Below are positions 1 through 6,698 of a stretch of DNA of 7,901 nucleotides, piece after piece. The stretch is from Pseudobdellovibrionaceae bacterium (GTDB lineage: Bacteria; Bdellovibrionota; Bdellovibrionia; Bdellovibrionales; JAMPXM01). The notes under the pieces were generated by a model. It did no database searches. It was not told where the DNA came from and worked only from the letters and a program-made list of their open reading frames with translations. Both the position numbers and the translations under genes were made by a program. Within the stretch, counting starts at the first letter, position 1. Each line of letters starts with the position of its first letter. The stretch is from the NCBI GenBank assembly GCA_016791465.1, contig JAEUWE010000239.1, forward strand, positions 1-7,901. Direction: 5' to 3'.

Positions 1-1410
1 AATCGCCATTTTTGTCGCACCCGGAACATGGATCGTCTCTTCTATTTTAGTGTTTTCTTTGTATGGATGAGCTGTCGCCAGTTGGTAGGCGAACATATTT
101 GAAAGTGTCGTTGGATCGTTCGGATCAGACGGTGGCGTGTCACCGGACATTGCATAGTAAGCATCTGCAACTCCACCGGAGGCAACACGTCCGTGTAGAG
201 TGTAGAGCGGGCGAGACTGCTTCATCATGGTCGCCTTGATGTCGGCGTATGACAAAGACGGGTTTCGTGCGAGCATCAACGCTGCAATTCCGGTTACATG
301 TGGCGTCGCCATCGAGGTGCCAGAGTAAGAGGAGTATCCACCACCCGGTACTGTCGACACGATATTCACACCAGGAGCTGCAACATGGACCGTTTTGGCG
401 CCATAGTTTGAAAAGTTCGCGAGCTGGCCGCGGTTGTCGATCGCGGCGACCGAGATGATATTGTCGACATTGTAGCTGGCTGGATATGATGCTCTGGCGT
501 CGTTATCATTGGCGTCATTTCCGGCCGCGGCCGTGAATAGAATGCCCGCTTTGCTGGCCTCTTTGATCGCATTTTCAAGGACGGCGGAATAGCTACCACC
601 GCCCCATGAGTTACTCATGATATTGGCGCCCATGGTTCGCGCATAGTCGATCGATTTCACGGCGTTCGCGAGTGTTCCACTTCCGTTTTTATCGAGAAAT
701 TTGACGGCCATCATGCGAACATCCCAGTTCACTCCGACTAGGCCTTTGCCGTCGTTGCCTTTTGCGCCGATAGTTCCTGCACAGTGCGAACCGTGTCCAT
801 TGTCGTCGGTTGAGTCACCTTTGCTGTTCGCAAAGTTGTAGCCGTTGATGTCATCAACAAGGCCGTTCCCGTCGTCATCCACACCAGGTTTTCCGTTCAG
901 CTCCTTGTCGTTTGTCCACGCTTGGGGTGCAAGATCAGGATGTGAGAAGTCGATACCCGTGTCGATCACCGCAACAAGAACAGAGCGCGATCCCGTCGAA
1001 AAATCCCAGGCTCGCTCCGCGCCAACGTCCACTCCCGACAGTCCCTTCTGTCCAGCAGAGTCCGCTTCACCGTTGTTCTTCAGGCCCCAAAGCGCCGAAT
1101 AGTCGGGATCGTTTGGAACGGCGCTCGTCCGATAGATCAAATTCGGATCCGCAATTTGAACCCCATGTTCCTCTTTCAGTCTCGCAATCGCGGCGCCACT
1201 GGGTCGCCCCAAGGTGTCCCGAACAAGAAAGAGATCGGAGTGAATCGCTTCAATCACTTCAAAGCCACGAACTTGAAATTCCGGCTGTGACATCTGCACA
1301 ACGTACTCGCCCGGAACGGCATTCTGTTCTGACTGTGACCATGATGAAAAACTGAGAATGAGTGCGAGTGCCGCCATCCTAGCGACGAGCCGCACGTGCG
1401 ACTTCTTCAT
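1..1410 (-). CDS. Secreted subtilisin-like serine peptidase (S8 family), C-terminal part beyond window
   Basis: Exported endopeptidase, partial: 470 residues are visible and the frame is open at the left edge. The ATG at 1410 is preceded by a strong AGGAGG six bases upstream. Residues 1-27 look like a Sec signal peptide (basic KK/R/R start, hydrophobic core MAALALILSF, small residues near 23-27 for cleavage). Residues about 33-96 resemble an I9 propeptide/inhibitor domain that would be removed on maturation. The catalytic domain spans about 100-420 with the full triad: Asp150 (VAVIDTGID), His206 (GHGSHCAG), Ser366 (GTSMATPHV), plus the oxyanion Asn298 (AAAGND). A Pro/Asp-rich linker at about 423-435 leads into a further domain, cut off, that begins around IHVPGATKMAI and may be a beta-sandwich of the kind seen at subtilase C-termini (inference). 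It points the same way as the upstream genes but lies 95 bases from the nearest one, so it is probably transcribed separately. The family call is secure; the substrate is unknown. Confidence 0.95.
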   Translation of the reverse strand, partial: MKKSHVRLVARMAALALILSFSSWSQSEQNAVPGEYVVQMSQPEFQVRGFEVIEAIHSDLFLVRDTLGRPSGAAIARLKEEHGVQIADPNLIYRTSAVPNDPDYSALWGLKNNGEADSAGQKGLSGVDVGAERAWDFSTGSRSVLVAVIDTGIDFSHPDLAPQAWTNDKELNGKPGVDDDGNGLVDDINGYNFANSKGDSTDDNGHGSHCAGTIGAKGNDGKGLVGVNWDVRMMAVKFLDKNGSGTLANAVKSIDYARTMGANIMSNSWGGGSYSAVLENAIKEASKAGILFTAAAGNDANDNDARASYPASYNVDNIISVAAIDNRGQLANFSNYGAKTVHVAAPGVNIVSTVPGGGYSSYSGTSMATPHVTGIAALMLARNPSLSYADIKATMMKQSRPLYTLHGRVASGGVADAYYAMSGDTPPSDPNDPTTLSNMFAYQLATAHPYKENTKIEETIHVPGATKMAI

Positions 1411-1428
1411 TGCGATCCTCCTTGATCG

Positions 1429-1449
1429 TTGGTTCCAAAATGGTACCAA
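1429..1449. promoter_or_regulatory. Imperfect 21-bp palindrome upstream of the peptidase gene
   Basis: Nine-base arms TTGGTTCCA and TGGTACCAA flank an AAA centre, with one mismatch between the arms. The element ends 18 bases upstream of the peptidase start codon, just beyond its AGGAGG site (1417-1422). It could be an operator for a dimeric regulator or a small hairpin in the 5' leader. No convincing -35/-10 pair was found beside it, so the role is inferred from symmetry and position only. Confidence 0.35.
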
Positions 1450-1505
1450 GAGGAGAAGTCGCAGTTGCTCGTGTTTTGGGCTAGGCGGACCTATTCTAGA
1501 CTGGA

Positions 1506-1778
1506 TTAGCCAAGCTTACGATCAAACAAACTCAACTGAACTGGCTCTGAAGAATGTGAAATAACAGATGATTCATTAAACTCGGTGCTCGTTTTCAAAG
1601 TGGACCGATTGCGCAACATGAGAAGTTCCCGAGCCGCTGACTGCGCTGCCGCTTCTCCGTAGGCCTGCCGAATGAGATTCAGAATCAGTGCATGCCCTGT
1701 CGACTCAGGCGCATCTTTCCTAAAACCAAGCTCCTTCAGTATGTCCCCAACTCGCGTCGGCAGTGCCTTGCTTTTCAC
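1506..1778 (-). CDS. Small hypothetical protein with C-terminal beta-clamp-binding motif
   Basis: Ninety residues, family not recognised. The start is GTG, supported by AGGA seven bases upstream (1786-1789); there is no internal Met start near the N-terminus. Residues 1-50 are predicted mostly helical and basic-amphipathic (VGDILKELGF, then ALILNLIRQAYGEAAAQSAAREL), 58-79 are a Ser/Thr/Glu-rich, probably disordered tail, and the protein ends with QLSLF at 81-85 followed by DRKLG. QLSLF fits the known consensus QL(S/D)LF by which DNA polymerases, mismatch-repair proteins and Hda-type factors bind the DnaN sliding clamp. The architecture of a folded head, flexible tail and clamp peptide suggests a replication or repair accessory (inference). 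The VGDILKEL start faintly recalls DUF721/DciA proteins, but the rest does not follow that family convincingly. It lies between the sdh terminator and the peptidase gene on the same strand. The ordered features favour a real gene over a chance frame. Confidence 0.55.
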   Translation of the reverse strand: MKSKALPTRVGDILKELGFRKDAPESTGHALILNLIRQAYGEAAAQSAARELLMLRNRSTLKTSTEFNESSVISHSSEPVQLSLFDRKLG

Positions 1779-2170
1779 AGTACCGTCCTATCGGAATAGT
1801 TTCGGTGAACCTTGGGGTGTTTCTTCGAGCTGTGGACAAGTGATGAGATTTCGAGTTGTTCGTCGCACTTTCTGTGACTCTCAAGTGTGAGGGTCTGGTT
1901 AATTTGTTGCGACGTATAAACAGGGGGGGCCGTGAGATCGCAATAAAGCGGTCATCAGGTTGAAAATCTCGATTCAAATAGGGTGGGGCGTCATAAATTC
2001 TGACATATTCTGTCTTAAGGTCTGGGGTGTGGAAAAGTCTGTGGGAATACGAAAAAAGGCCCCTATTTCGGAGCCTTTCGCGCTGCTTTAAGCTTTCGGA
2101 GAGTGGTGTCACAAAATCAGACCAAGCTTAGATTCTAGTCAAAGACTGGTCAGTCTGACACCGACGATCG
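1779..2170. other. Gene-free region between sdhB and the small clamp-motif gene
   Basis: Some 390 bases with no frame of protein-like composition. It holds the sdh operon terminator (2052-2078), a short inverted repeat AGACTG/CAGTCT at 2143-2156 just past the sdhB stop, and two close matches to the DnaA box (TGTGGACAA at 1831 and TGTGGAAAA at 2028) with a weaker third (TGTGGGAAT at 2040), all in the same orientation. The promoter of the small downstream gene should lie between about 1790 and 2050, but I could not identify it by eye. Confidence 0.6.
2052..2078 (-). terminator. Rho-independent terminator of the sdhCAB operon
   Basis: Read on the minus strand, AAAGGCTCC and GGGGCCTTT form a nine-pair stem (one T-G wobble) around a six-base loop GAAATA. 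The 3' arm runs straight into a T tract of six. It begins about 92 bases after the sdhB stop codon, the expected place for the end of an sdhCAB transcript. In the plus direction only three T residues follow the stem, so it should act mainly on the minus strand. Confidence 0.85.
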
Positions 2171-2944
2171 TCAGTCGCGTGAACGGATTGAGGCGCGCAA
2201 AAACTCAGCATTGAGGTTCGCGATGTTCTCAAACTTGATGTCTTTCGGACAAGCCAGCGAGCAAGCGCCCGTGTTCGAGCAATTGCCAAAGCCAGCTTCC
2301 TCCATCGTCTCCATCATCTTCAGAACACGACGATCCCTCTCAGGCTCGCCCTGTGGAAGCAGACCAAGATGCGAAATCTTCGCCGAAGTGAAGAGCATCG
2401 CCGACGAATTCGCACATGCCGCTACGCACGCACCACAGCCAATACAAGTGGCGGCGTGAAACGCGAGATCCGCTTTCTCTTTCGGTACAAGCTGAGCATT
2501 TGCATCAGGCGCGCTGCCGGTATTCACCGATACAAATCCACCTGACTGAATAATCTTATCAAATGCTGAACGATCAACCGTCAGGTCCTTCAAAACCGGA
2601 AAGGCTTTTGCACGGAACGGTTCAATAACGATGGTTTCACCGTCATTAAAACGTCGCATGTGGAGCTGACATGCCGTCGTACCGCGATCAGCACCGTGAG
2701 GATTGCCGTTGATCGTCATTCCGCACGATCCACAAATTCCTTCGCGGCAGTCGTGGTCGAACGCAATAGGATCCTTGCCTTCGACAATCAGCTTGTTGTT
2801 CACGATGTCGAGCATCTCGAGGAACGAGCAATCCGTCGAAATATCTTTGGCGTCGTACTCTTCAAAATGACCGGCGTCTTTCGAATTCTTCTGGCGCCAA
2901 ACTTTGAGTTTAAGATTGAGCTTTTTTCCGTTTGTTCCACCCAT
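2171..2944 (-). CDS. sdhB: Succinate dehydrogenase/fumarate reductase iron-sulfur subunit
   Basis: The electron-wire subunit of complex II, passing electrons from the flavin of SdhA through three iron-sulfur centres to the membrane anchor. It has 257 residues, near the family's usual length. The N-terminal plant-type ferredoxin domain binds the [2Fe-2S] centre through Cys66, Cys71, Cys74 (CREGICGSC) and Cys92. The C-terminal domain has CIGCGACVAAC (Cys167, 170, 173, 177) and CSNTGACSLACP (Cys222, 228, 232). By family homology Cys167/170/173/232 hold the [4Fe-4S] centre and Cys177/222/228 the [3Fe-4S] centre. The CIGCGACVAACANSSAMLF pattern is typical of the type found with single-subunit di-heme anchors rather than the E. 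coli-type enzyme. The start is ATG with GAGGAG six bases upstream, immediately after the sdhA stop (12-base gap). It is the last gene of the operon, followed by a terminator. Confidence 0.97.
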   Translation of the reverse strand: MGGTNGKKLNLKLKVWRQKNSKDAGHFEEYDAKDISTDCSFLEMLDIVNNKLIVEGKDPIAFDHDCREGICGSCGMTINGNPHGADRGTTACQLHMRRFNDGETIVIEPFRAKAFPVLKDLTVDRSAFDKIIQSGGFVSVNTGSAPDANAQLVPKEKADLAFHAATCIGCGACVAACANSSAMLFTSAKISHLGLLPQGEPERDRRVLKMMETMEEAGFGNCSNTGACSLACPKDIKFENIANLNAEFLRASIRSRD

Positions 2945-2956
2945 GTTCGGCTCCTC

Positions 2957-4891
2957 TTACTTGTAGCTACGGGTTGCAAGCTTGATGCGTTCAAAAGTGA
3001 GCGACTCTTTGTGGAGCTGCCAACTTTTCTTCCCTTTAAGGCTCGAGTCACCCGTGTACTCCCAAGCCGATACATGACAGTAGTTTTCGTCGTCGCGTTG
3101 AGCTTCGTTATCCGGAGTTTGGAACTCCTCGCGGAAGTGCCCTCCACACGATTCGTTGCGCTCAAGTGCGTCTGTTGCCATCAACTCGCCGAGCTCAAGG
3201 AAGTCTGCCAAACGGCCAGCCTTCTCAAGTTCAGGATTGAGGTTGTTGGCTTCGCCAGAAACGCGGACATTCTGCCAGAATTCTTCACGCAGTTTTTGAA
3301 TCTCGCCAACCGCCGTCTGCAAGCCGGCCTTATTGCGAGCCATGCCGACCTTTTCCCACATGATGTTGCCGAGTTGCCGATGAATATCGTCAACCGTCTT
3401 GCCGCCCTTTACCGCAAACAAAGCATCGATTCGCGCTTGCGCCGCCGCTTTTGCAGCCTTGAAGGCGTCATGATTGGCATCCACTTTCGGAATCGATGTT
3501 CCCGCAAGGTAGTGGCCGATTGTGTACGGAATAACAAAGTATCCATCCGCCAAGCCTTGCATCAACGCCGAAGCGCCGAGACGATTCGCTCCGTGATCTG
3601 AGAAATTCGCCTCGCCCAAGACATGCAATCCTGGAATTGTGGACATCAAATTGTAGTCGACCCACAGACCGCCCATTGTGTAATGCACCGCCGGGTAAAT
3701 CCGCATCGGCACCTTGTATGGATCGTCGCCCGTGATCTTTGCGTACATGTCGAACAGGTTGTCGTACCGCTGCTCGATACCCGCTTTTCCTACACGGTTA
3801 ATCGCATCGCGGAAGTCGAGGTAAACCGCAACACCCGAGGGACCAACACCGCGCCCCTCATCGACGCGATACTTCGCCTGACGCGAAGAAACGTCGCGTG
3901 GAGCAAGGTTGCCGAAGCTTGGATACACACGCTCAAGATAGTAATCACGATCTTCATCGGGGATTTGTTCTGGTGGGCGTTTGTCGCCTTTTTGTTTCGG
4001 GACCCAGCAGCGTCCATCATTTCGCAGAGATTCTGACATCAATGTCAGTTTGGATTGGTGATCACCAGAGTACGGAATGCACGTGGGGTGAATCTGCGTG
4101 AAGCACGGGTTGCCAAATGCTGCACCCTGTTTGTGCGCACGCCACGAAGCTGTCACATTCGACATTTTCGCATTCGTCGAGAAGTAAAATACGTTTCCGT
4201 ATCCACCGGTCGCCAAGATCACCGCGTCAGCCGAGTGAGATTCAAGTTCGCCAGTTGTCAAATTGCGCACGATAATCCCGCGCGCCTGACCATCGACAAC
4301 AACAAGGTCCAACATTTCACGACGATAGTGCAACTCAACCGTGCCAAGACCCACCTGGCGCATCATCGCCTGGTAAGCGCCAATCAAGAGCTGTTGTCCG
4401 GTTTGACCGCGAGCGTAGAACGTACGCGAAACCTGCGAACCACCGAATGAGCGATTCGCCAAAGCTCCTCCGTACTCACGAGCAAACGGTACGCCCTGAG
4501 CAACGCACTGATCGATGATGTTCGGTGAAATCTCGGCGAGACGATAGACATTGCCCTCGCGAGCACGGAAGTCGCCGCCCTTGATGGTGTCGTAGAACAG
4601 GCGATAAACAGAATCGCCGTCGTTCTGGTAGTTTTTTGCAGCGTTGATACCGCCCTGGGCGGCAATCGAGTGTGCACGACGGGGTGACTCGTGAATGCAG
4701 AACGTTTTTACTTTGTAGCCAAGCTCGGCAAGCGTTGCTGATGCCGACGCGCCAGCGAGGCCGGTGCCGACAACAATCAACGTGTGCTTGCGCTTATTCG
4801 CTGGGTTCACCAGCTTCATATCGAATTTATGTTTCGACCATTTCTCTTCTAGCGGGCCTGACGGGATTTTTGAATCAAGTTTGATAGACAT
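2957..4891 (-). CDS. sdhA: Succinate dehydrogenase/fumarate reductase flavoprotein subunit
   Basis: The catalytic subunit of complex II, interconverting succinate and fumarate on the inner face of the cytoplasmic membrane. It has 644 residues, a full-length member of the class paired with cytochrome b558-type anchors. The Rossmann FAD motif is at 42-47 (GTGLAG), and His74 in RRAHSIAAQGG is the expected covalent FAD attachment site. Active-site residues by homology: His268 (IHPT), Glu287 (LMSESLR), Arg332 (PRDVSSR, proton donor/acceptor), His403 (AVHYTMGG) and Arg437 (GANRLGASAL). The helical C-terminal domain (about 470-644) is intact, with no sign of frameshift. The ATG start has AAGGAG five bases upstream, which overlaps the sdhC stop codon, so translation of sdhA is probably coupled to sdhC. 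Sequence alone does not settle whether the enzyme runs mainly as dehydrogenase or fumarate reductase. Confidence 0.97.
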   Translation of the reverse strand: MSIKLDSKIPSGPLEEKWSKHKFDMKLVNPANKRKHTLIVVGTGLAGASASATLAELGYKVKTFCIHESPRRAHSIAAQGGINAAKNYQNDGDSVYRLFYDTIKGGDFRAREGNVYRLAEISPNIIDQCVAQGVPFAREYGGALANRSFGGSQVSRTFYARGQTGQQLLIGAYQAMMRQVGLGTVELHYRREMLDLVVVDGQARGIIVRNLTTGELESHSADAVILATGGYGNVFYFSTNAKMSNVTASWRAHKQGAAFGNPCFTQIHPTCIPYSGDHQSKLTLMSESLRNDGRCWVPKQKGDKRPPEQIPDEDRDYYLERVYPSFGNLAPRDVSSRQAKYRVDEGRGVGPSGVAVYLDFRDAINRVGKAGIEQRYDNLFDMYAKITGDDPYKVPMRIYPAVHYTMGGLWVDYNLMSTIPGLHVLGEANFSDHGANRLGASALMQGLADGYFVIPYTIGHYLAGTSIPKVDANHDAFKAAKAAAQARIDALFAVKGGKTVDDIHRQLGNIMWEKVGMARNKAGLQTAVGEIQKLREEFWQNVRVSGEANNLNPELEKAGRLADFLELGELMATDALERNESCGGHFREEFQTPDNEAQRDDENYCHVSAWEYTGDSSLKGKKSWQLHKESLTFERIKLATRSYK

Positions 4892-4900
4892 GGTGGCTCC

Positions 4901-5560
4901 TTACCGTCCTGCGATGAAATAAACGTAGATCGGTTGCGAAATAAATCCCGCAGCGATGATGATTGCATAGAGATAGCCAAACTTATTCATCAGCGACATA
5001 TAGCGCGGATGCGAAAGTCCCAGCGACGCAAAGGCAGAGTAAAAACCGTGGCTTAGGTGAAAGCCCACTGCCACCATGCAAAGCAAATATCCTGCGACAT
5101 AAGTCGGATTCTGGAAAACTTCGAGAACCAGACGATGCAAGTCGCGCATTTCGACGCCGTTGTAAGTCACCATGTAGACAGTGCCGAACTTAAAGGTCAG
5201 CAAGTGCCAAACAAGAAAAATAGCGAGTAGGGTTCCGTGATAAACCATCCACTTCGACTGAAAACGCGCCGCCTTTTCGCCATTCGTTGGCATCGCGTAT
5301 TTCTGTGGACGCGCAGATCGATTTTCGATCGTAAGGCGAATCCCGTTCACGATGTGAGCAAGGATCGTCAATAAAAGTCCCGCTTCGGCGAGGTAAATCG
5401 CGGGATTTGAGATCAGGGCGTGGCTGTATTTGTTGTAAGCTTCAGCATCGAACAAAATGAGCAGGTTCGCCGCCATGTGGGACAAAACAAAAAGACTCCA
5501 GGCCAAGCCTGTGACCGCCATCAACTGTTTGCGGCCAATTGCGGAAGTAATGTACTTCAC
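4901..5560 (-). CDS. sdhC: Succinate dehydrogenase cytochrome b558-type membrane anchor (di-heme)
   Basis: An integral membrane subunit that anchors SdhAB and transfers electrons to quinone. It has 219 residues with five hydrophobic segments at about 12-36, 54-77, 106-126, 154-177 and 195-216. This is the single-polypeptide anchor of the Bacillus/Wolinella type, unlike the paired SdhC/SdhD of E. coli; accordingly no sdhD is present. Histidines fitting the bis-His ligands of two b hemes are His28 (LSHMAANL), His69 (ILAHIVNG), His108 or His119 (WMVYHG, VWHLL) and His168 (GFHLSHGFYS). His28 and His69 fall almost exactly where the Bacillus subtilis ligands lie. Such di-heme anchors often work with menaquinone (established for relatives, inferred here). 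The start is GTG with AAAGGA ten bases upstream. It is the first gene of the operon, and sdhA begins nine bases after its stop. Confidence 0.95.
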   Translation of the reverse strand: MKYITSAIGRKQLMAVTGLAWSLFVLSHMAANLLILFDAEAYNKYSHALISNPAIYLAEAGLLLTILAHIVNGIRLTIENRSARPQKYAMPTNGEKAARFQSKWMVYHGTLLAIFLVWHLLTFKFGTVYMVTYNGVEMRDLHRLVLEVFQNPTYVAGYLLCMVAVGFHLSHGFYSAFASLGLSHPRYMSLMNKFGYLYAIIIAAGFISQPIYVYFIAGR

Positions 5561-5902
5561 GATTGAACGTTCCTTTCCGTGCTAGCCCGAAAAAGCCCGT
5601 CCCCGCCGCGGTCATTCTTTCGCAAACGGCCAATCTTTTCTCAAGATTATCGCGTAGTTGAACGAATCGCCCCTCGGCATGGGCTGAGCATTCTCAGTTT
5701 TCTATCAATATGACTATAGGTACGCCTATTGGCGCGGGCTGTCCAACCGAAATCCGTGAAGTTAGGACTTTGCCTCCGCAATTTTTTTCTGACATAACGG
5801 CCAGAATCCATTCGAGTTTCTCTCGTAAACGCAGAGCACAAAAGAGCGCTTACACTACAGAACGTGACTAAATGGAAAGCCGATTAGAAAGCGGAGGCCG
5901 TC
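5561..5902. promoter_or_regulatory. Divergent intergenic region between sdhCAB and etfBA
   Basis: A gene-free gap of 342 bases that must contain the promoters of both operons. The etfB ribosome binding site GGAGG is at 5893-5897 and the sdhC site (AAAGGA on the minus strand) at 5571-5576. Two short perfect inverted repeats, CTGAG-CATT-CTCAG (5684-5697) and ATAGG-TACG-CCTAT (5716-5729), lie on the sdh side and could be regulator sites or chance. A run of seven T lies at 5782-5788. On the minus strand GATAAT (5648-5653) and TATAGT (5713-5718) resemble -10 elements but neither has a fitting -35. The only long frame here, on the minus strand at 5647-5841, has no protein-like character. Confidence 0.6.
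5770..5798 (+). promoter_or_regulatory. Weak candidate sigma70-type promoter for etfBA
   Basis: TTGCCT (5770-5775) and CATAAC (5793-5798) are separated by 17 bases; each matches the -35/-10 consensus at four of six positions. It lies about 105 bases upstream of etfB. This is the best-spaced pair I could find on the plus strand in the gap, but matches this weak are common by chance. Confidence 0.2.
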
Positions 5903-6676
5903 ATGAAGATTTTCGTGTGCATCAAACAGGTGCCTGACACCGAAACCAAGATTAAATTGAAACCCGATGGGTCTGGCGTCGACTTCGCTGGCGTGAAGTG
6001 GGTCATGAACCCGTACGATGAGTTTGCTGTCGAGGAAGCGATCAAAACTCGCGAGGCCGGCAAGGCCACGAATGTCACCGTGCTGTCGGTTGGACCCAAA
6101 ACCCGTATCGTCGAGACACTACGTACCGCTATGGCCATGGGTGCCGACGACGCCATTGCAATCGATGCCGCTGACGACCTTGATTCCATCTCCACTGCAC
6201 GGGCCCTTGCGGCGGCAATTAAAGCTGAAGGTGAGTATGGAATGGTTTTAACTGGCAAACTCGCCATCGATGACAATGCCGCTTCTGTTGGGCAGATGGT
6301 CGCCGAGTTCCTCAACATTCCGCACGCAACTGTCGTTTCAAAAATTGAGCTCGCCGATTCTGCAACCGTGGAGCGCGAGACTGAGGGCGGAACAAAGGAA
6401 ATTCTTGAACTGAAAAAGCCGATGTTGATTGCGGCCAACAAGGGCCTCAACATGCCTCGTTACGCCAGCCTCCCCGGCATCATGAAAGCCAAGAAAAAGC
6501 CAATCAAAGAACTCACGCTTGACGGACTCGGCGTCACTGCGACCGCGACCCGCGTAAAGCATGTCGCGTACCAGCTTCCCGCCGAAAAGCCTCCGGTCAA
6601 AATGCTCGATGGCGACTTTAGTGCGCAGGCGAAAACACTGGCTCAACTTCTCCGCTCTGAGGCGAAAGTCCTCTGA
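5903..6676 (+). CDS. etfB: Electron transfer flavoprotein, beta subunit
   Basis: The small subunit of the soluble heterodimeric flavoprotein that accepts electrons from acyl-CoA dehydrogenases and related enzymes and delivers them to ETF:quinone oxidoreductase. It has 257 residues, the usual length. It starts with the characteristic KIFVCIKQVPDTE, followed by NPYDEFAVEEA (36-46), the AMP-site region LTGKLAIDDNAASVGQM (116-132), and the partner-recognition loop PRYASLPGIMKAKKKP (185-200), where Leu190 corresponds to the leucine that docks into acyl-CoA dehydrogenases in the human protein. These features place it with group I (housekeeping, beta-oxidation type) ETFs rather than bifurcating ones (inference from motif similarity). 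The ATG start has GGAGG five bases upstream. etfA follows after 22 bases. Confidence 0.97.
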   Translation: MKIFVCIKQVPDTETKIKLKPDGSGVDFAGVKWVMNPYDEFAVEEAIKTREAGKATNVTVLSVGPKTRIVETLRTAMAMGADDAIAIDAADDLDSISTARALAAAIKAEGEYGMVLTGKLAIDDNAASVGQMVAEFLNIPHATVVSKIELADSATVERETEGGTKEILELKKPMLIAANKGLNMPRYASLPGIMKAKKKPIKELTLDGLGVTATATRVKHVAYQLPAEKPPVKMLDGDFSAQAKTLAQLLRSEAKVL

Positions 6677-6698
6677 TCTTTTCTGAATTGAGGTTCAC

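Noticed and set aside
912..1355. A 147-codon plus-strand frame, with several shorter ones nearby
   Set aside because: Antisense to the protease catalytic and propeptide regions; the translation is rich in Arg, Ser and Pro as expected of a shadow frame.
1720..2112. A 130-codon minus-strand frame upstream of the small clamp-motif gene
   Set aside because: It runs through the sdh terminator hairpin, overlaps the better-supported small gene in another frame, and has no helix or motif pattern suggesting a protein.
1510..2140. Repeated CCAAGCTTA and TTCTAG strings near 1495-1518 and 2122-2138, possibly a duplicated element
   Set aside because: The two strings occur in opposite order at the two places and one copy is coding for the end of the small protein; too short to support a repeat family.
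1779..2170. Chromosomal replication origin
   Set aside because: The DnaA-box-like sequences are few and imperfect, there is no clear AT-rich unwinding element, and neither dnaA nor dnaN is in the window. Kept only as a finding to check.
2660..3601. A 313-codon open frame on the plus strand
   Set aside because: It lies antisense to sdhB and sdhA, both certain genes; its translation has no recognisable domain and the composition of a reversed coding frame.
2171..5560. Fumarate reductase (frdCAB) instead of succinate dehydrogenase
   Set aside because: The two enzymes share all motifs visible here. The sdh name is used by convention for this di-heme type; the physiological direction cannot be read from sequence.
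5581..5600. GCCCG-AAAAA-GCCCG as a terminator hairpin in the divergent gap
   Set aside because: The two GCCCG strings are direct, not inverted, repeats and cannot form a stem.
5647..5841. A 64-codon minus-strand frame between sdhC and etfB
   Set aside because: Basic, motif-free translation in a region that must hold two promoters; no good ribosome binding site seen.
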